From: Mucilaginibacter sp. OK098
GTDB taxonomy: Bacteria; Bacteroidota; Bacteroidia; Sphingobacteriales; Sphingobacteriaceae
Assembly: GCF_900142915.1 (NCBI RefSeq)
Contig: NZ_FRCM01000001.1
Coordinates: 1,550,001 to 1,614,000 of the forward strand
Length of the DNA stretch: 64,000 nt
Direction of reading: 5' to 3'
Position 1 is the first letter of the stretch; each line of letters begins with the position of its first letter. A model generated the notes under the pieces. That model ran no database searches, was not told the origin of the DNA, and was given only the letters and a program-made list of their open reading frames with translations. This document shows positions 60,962-64,000 of the stretch, piece by piece. A program made the translations under genes and the position numbers.

Positions 60962-62512
60962 TTATTTATTTCGGGATAATCGGTCGTATAGCAGCTGTAC
61001 CCTTACAGCTCTCAGGCTATTTTCTGTTTTCACTTCCGATGCGTTCAGGAAATTTTTATTCAGTTCGGTAAAGTGCATGTCCAGCACTTCTTCATTGATC
61101 ATCAGGTTTTTTAATTCCTGTAAAACCCCGGGCACCATTGATCCGGTAAATGATGGCGAGTTAACCCTTTGCAAAATATCCTGGAACTGCAGGTAATTTA
61201 CCCTGATCCCGGTCATCAGCCTGTAATGCTCAAACTCATCCTTGTTCTTATCCGGTTTAAGCTTGTAAAGTGTTTCTAACGCTGTTTTTGTACTATCCAA
61301 TATTTGCTTAACCGAAAACTGGACGACAGATACAACTTTCCCGTTCCTGACCTCATAAGGTGTTATTTTCAAAGCATGCCAGAACGTTTCCGATTCGTTT
61401 GCATCAAAACCATAGTGTTCTTTACAATATTTAGTAATAAAGCCTTCAATATTCAGTGGTTTCGTACTGGTTACACTTTCGGTATAAGCCGTTACCAGCA
61501 TATTAAAGCCGCTCAGCGGGTAAACATGCCGGATAGCATACTCCTCAGCCATCTCGTTTTCTGATTCAAATACAGGCGAATACTGGCCCGATGTTGACCA
61601 CGAGGTCATTACTATCCCCTTATACCCTAAGCCTGCCGCAGCAGGCACAAAATCGCGGATATTTTTGAAATGCTTCTCCCATTGCGTAAGGAAATAATTA
61701 TCAGGCGATGAACGTAATGCCGGTGCGCCCCAAATTTCATAGCCGCTTTCCACCAGCTTTTTATGATCGCCAAAATTGTTCATATCCCAACCGTAATTCC
61801 AGTCAATAAATACTGTTCCTTTCGGTAATTGCTTTATAGCATCAGGGTATTTCAAGGCAATGTCAGCCCACAATACAGGCGTTTTGCCAAGCTTTATCAC
61901 AATATCGCAAAGCATCTTTATGTAATCAATATACAGTTTTGATTTTCCCTCTTTTGCCGCCTTTAGCCTGCATCGTTCATCATGCCCAAGCAAATAAGTT
62001 TCATCGCCCCCTATGTGAATATATTTTGAAGTATGGGTTGATACAAGATCAGTATACAGGTCGGAAAATAATGCTTTATCCTGCTCTGTTTGCAGCGGAC
62101 AAACCTGCGAAAAATCCTTTTGATCTTCCCTGAGGTCTTTGTACCTATCGTTCCTTAAAATATATTCCACATGCCCAAAACTTTGCTGAAGGGGGATCAC
62201 GTCAACACCTATAAAGTTGCAGTAATTTATAAACCCTATAACCTCCTCCCTGCTATAAGCATACCGGTTAGGGATCAGCGGATGTTTTGTAAAAGGATAG
62301 GTTCCCTCCCATTCCATTATTATGGTATTGATCCCCGCTTTGCTTAATTTTAATGCCAATGCCTTTAACGCATCCATCGTCATCACCTGGATCCGCAGAT
62401 CTATATGGAAACCTTTAACTATAAATGGCGATGGACTTTTAACGGGGATTTGCGCATTTACGCTGCAAATAGTTATTAATAATATCAGCCAAACGGCTAA
62501 ATATTTTCTCAT
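60962..62512 (-). CDS. Glycoside hydrolase family 20, beta-N-acetylhexosaminidase
   Basis: A 516-residue exported enzyme with signal peptide 1-20 (ICSVNAQ). The GH20 core starts right away at KGFHIDLRIQVMTMDALKAL, without the usual GH20b domain. It shows the Asp170-Glu171 pair in HIGGDETYLLG (Asp assists, Glu is the acid), then VLWADIALKYP and FIDWNYGWDMN. A helical C-terminal part of about 150 residues follows. Such shorter enzymes remove terminal GlcNAc or GalNAc from glycans. It feeds the downstream nagA-nagB genes with substrate. Confidence 0.88.
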   Translation of the reverse strand: MRKYLAVWLILLITICSVNAQIPVKSPSPFIVKGFHIDLRIQVMTMDALKALALKLSKAGINTIIMEWEGTYPFTKHPLIPNRYAYSREEVIGFINYCNFIGVDVIPLQQSFGHVEYILRNDRYKDLREDQKDFSQVCPLQTEQDKALFSDLYTDLVSTHTSKYIHIGGDETYLLGHDERCRLKAAKEGKSKLYIDYIKMLCDIVIKLGKTPVLWADIALKYPDAIKQLPKGTVFIDWNYGWDMNNFGDHKKLVESGYEIWGAPALRSSPDNYFLTQWEKHFKNIRDFVPAAAGLGYKGIVMTSWSTSGQYSPVFESENEMAEEYAIRHVYPLSGFNMLVTAYTESVTSTKPLNIEGFITKYCKEHYGFDANESETFWHALKITPYEVRNGKVVSVVQFSVKQILDSTKTALETLYKLKPDKNKDEFEHYRLMTGIRVNYLQFQDILQRVNSPSFTGSMVPGVLQELKNLMINEEVLDMHFTELNKNFLNASEVKTENSLRAVRVQLLYDRLSRNK

Positions 62513-62524
62513 AAATTTTATAAT

Positions 62525-63505
62525 TTACTTTATTACAATAAGTCCGTTTGTGCCAAATGCCTTTAAATCTTTTGATACTTTAAAGGTGCCGAGGTCAATA
62601 GTGCCAATATAGTCATCTTTAGCATGCGAAACATAGGCCCTCATACCGCTAACCTGTACATTTATTGGGGTGTCGCCGGTTTGGAGCCTGTGCATCACTT
62701 CACCAGTTGCTGCATCAATCACCAATACAACACTATCAAAAGGTGCCGGCGCCAGGATATATTTCTGATCATCGGTTATGTTTGAATACAGGATCAGGCC
62801 AACCTTAAGTTGCAGGTTGCTAAAGTGCTTTAAAATTGAAAGATCTGTTTTTGAAAGCAGGAATATTTCGTTTTTGCACGATGCTACTATCCATTGTTTC
62901 GCTATTAAAAGCCCCCTTACCGGGCTTGAAAGCTCCATATGCTGTAGTATAGCCCCATTTTCAGGGTCGATCCTATAAACCCCGTTTTGCCCAGCCATTA
63001 CCCAAAGTGAATCATCGCGCGGGGAAAAAGAAAAATTATGTGTGCCTTTTGGAAGGGCGAATTTTCTTTTTACAATAAGATGCTGTGTATCAAAAACCAG
63101 CATGCTGTCGCCGCCGATCTCTGTATTTACAAAAAGCTCCCTATACTTACCCTGCCTGACCTTTATCCCATGCGGACCATTATGGACAGCGGTATCAGCA
63201 GCCGTGTAAAGTTCCTTAACAAGCTTCCCAACAAATGGATCAACAACACTGATCACATTCCCGGTTTTGCCGATCCTGAGGTCATAATCTTCCAGTCCAA
63301 AATTACTGATAAAGCATTTTTTGGTGACCGCATCATACGTAATTTCATGCGGTTTAAAACCGATTTTTACATGCCCGGTTTTTATCTGACTTTTCAGATC
63401 AAAGATCACTACCGAATCGCGATATTGTTGAACCGCCACGAGTTTTGACTGAGCGCTCGTAGAAGCACTCCAAAGTAAAAGCCCAAAAAGAAGGATCTTA
63501 TTCAA
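62525..63505 (-). CDS. Exported YncE-like beta-propeller protein
   Basis: A 326-residue protein with signal peptide 1-18 (SASTSAQ) and about seven blade-like repeats of the YVTN/YncE type (VISVVDPFVGKLVKEL; SMLVFDTQHLIVKRKFALPK; VLVIDAATGEVMHRLQTGDT; IGTIDLGTFKVSKDL). The start codon is TTG. It leads the GH20-nagA-nagB operon (12 bp before GH20). It may bind a glycan or protein at the cell surface; the actual role is unknown. Confidence 0.72.
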   Translation of the reverse strand: MNKILLFGLLLWSASTSAQSKLVAVQQYRDSVVIFDLKSQIKTGHVKIGFKPHEITYDAVTKKCFISNFGLEDYDLRIGKTGNVISVVDPFVGKLVKELYTAADTAVHNGPHGIKVRQGKYRELFVNTEIGGDSMLVFDTQHLIVKRKFALPKGTHNFSFSPRDDSLWVMAGQNGVYRIDPENGAILQHMELSSPVRGLLIAKQWIVASCKNEIFLLSKTDLSILKHFSNLQLKVGLILYSNITDDQKYILAPAPFDSVVLVIDAATGEVMHRLQTGDTPINVQVSGMRAYVSHAKDDYIGTIDLGTFKVSKDLKAFGTNGLIVIK

Positions 63506-63583
63506 TTTAATCAGGAATTGATGTGAGATAAAAATAAGTAAAAATTTTCTGCGTATTTATATTAAGGGAACCATAATATTAAA

Positions 63584-63618
63584 AAAGCCCGGTTATGCTG
63601 ATGCATACCGGGCCTTCT
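63584..63618. terminator. Hairpin terminator GCCCGGT..ACCGGGC
   Basis: GCCCGG (63587-63592) plus ATGC pairs with GCAT plus CCGGGC (63608-63613), with a TGAT loop. AAAAAA on the left and TTCTTTT on the right make it usable in both directions; on the minus strand it ends the DinB gene. Confidence 0.75.
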
Positions 63619-63633
63619 TTTAGTCGATAGTTT

Positions 63634-64000
63634 TTAAAACAGCATTTCAGGAGGTGGAGTTACACCTTTTAAGCGTAGATAAACAGTTGTTTGTCCGCGG
63701 TGGTGGGTCTGGTGTTCAAATCCTTTTCCGAATAATTCAAATTTCGCCATGTCTTTACCAGCAAACTTTGTAGTTTCATCCAGCTGAGCCTGGGTCATGC
63801 CCTGCAGGCTACTTATTGCAAAATCATAACTATCCATTACTGCTTTTGTAGTGGCTTCTTTTGTTTGGGCAACAGTTTTTTCAACAGACACATCTTTACC
63901 AAGCGGGCTTGGTTTGCCGCTGGCCATTGAACAGAAAAAGTAGTTCGCATCCGCTAAATGAAGCATTTGCTGTGCAAAATTCCTCATTTCGGGAGTTGGT
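63634..64000 (-). CDS. DinB-family protein (5' end cut by window)
   Basis: The frame stays open to the window edge: PTPE precedes the internal Met at 63987, so the real start is outside. About 122 residues are visible. Metal-site histidines are in MLHLADANYFFCS and FEHQTHHRGQ, the DinB pattern, and VYLRLKGVTPPPEMLF closes it. These are four-helix-bundle, probably metal-binding proteins. It is a second DinB gene in the window, distinct in sequence from that at 41005. Confidence 0.82.
   Translation of the reverse strand, partial: PTPEMRNFAQQMLHLADANYFFCSMASGKPSPLGKDVSVEKTVAQTKEATTKAVMDSYDFAISSLQGMTQAQLDETTKFAGKDMAKFELFGKGFEHQTHHRGQTTVYLRLKGVTPPPEMLF

Noticed and set aside
1..64000. tRNA, rRNA, tmRNA or riboswitch genes
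   Set aside because: None was recognised by eye. A covariance-model search (Infernal/tRNAscan-SE) would be decisive.

Overview
The window is a chromosomal stretch from a Bacteroidota bacterium, most likely Sphingobacteriaceae (Mucilaginibacter/Pedobacter-like). The grounds are a PorP/SprF-family protein, DUF5723, Bacteroidota-type families throughout, Bacteroidota -7 boxes (TAnnTTTG) ahead of many genes instead of E. coli promoters, and few Shine-Dalgarno sites. The genus is inference. There is no prophage, CRISPR array or rRNA/tRNA gene. The content is mostly core genes plus a few catabolic cassettes.

Layout. 1-0.9 kb: 5' part of a beta-helix surface protein, minus strand. 1.1-3.9 kb: methylmalonyl-CoA epimerase, divergent from iscS-iscU-iscA with a 42-bp terminator palindrome. 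3.9-5.5 kb: nine REP-like hairpins around a Y1 (RAYT-type) transposase broken by one stop codon, with a composite hairpin module present twice. 5.5-14 kb: acyl-CoA ligase, CPBP protease, a HAD/AraC pair, a SnoaL/SDR pair, a YoeB toxin-antitoxin pair and lysS. 14-22.4 kb: sialate O-acetylesterase, ung, an Lrp regulator, mntR-mntH (Nramp fused to a UspA domain, with a visible operator), smpB, pcm. 22.4-36 kb: OsmC/DUF1272, priA, two uncharacterised exported proteins, tsaB, rpmH-rnpA-yidD, chaN-like, mscL, rpoN, porP. 36-52 kb: a Nudix-like regulator with a dead Nudix box, a heterodimeric ABC exporter, a MocR regulator divergent from a PLP decarboxylase, a ybbA-ybbP-tesA-like locus, and a CHAP-like protein with Ser in place of the expected Cys. 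52-64 kb: CDGSH protein, alpha/beta hydrolase, hexuronate operon (uxaC-kdgK-kdgA-exuT), and an amino-sugar operon (beta-propeller, GH20, nagA, nagB).

How the genes work together. The isc genes build Fe-S clusters. mntR-mntH forms a feedback circuit for Mn/Fe uptake. uxaC-kdgK-kdgA-exuT imports hexuronates and covers the isomerase, KDG kinase and KDPG aldolase steps; the reductase and dehydratase are not in the window. The GH20-nagA-nagB operon releases N-acetylhexosamine and turns GlcNAc-6-P into fructose-6-P.

The most unusual layer is non-coding. Many gene-to-gene spacers hold an inverted repeat, and several are built from short direct-repeated words. At least eight sequence families share this design. 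Some genes end, or appear to begin, inside such repeats. Together with the REP hairpins and the broken transposase, this looks like a genome shaped by small palindromic elements.
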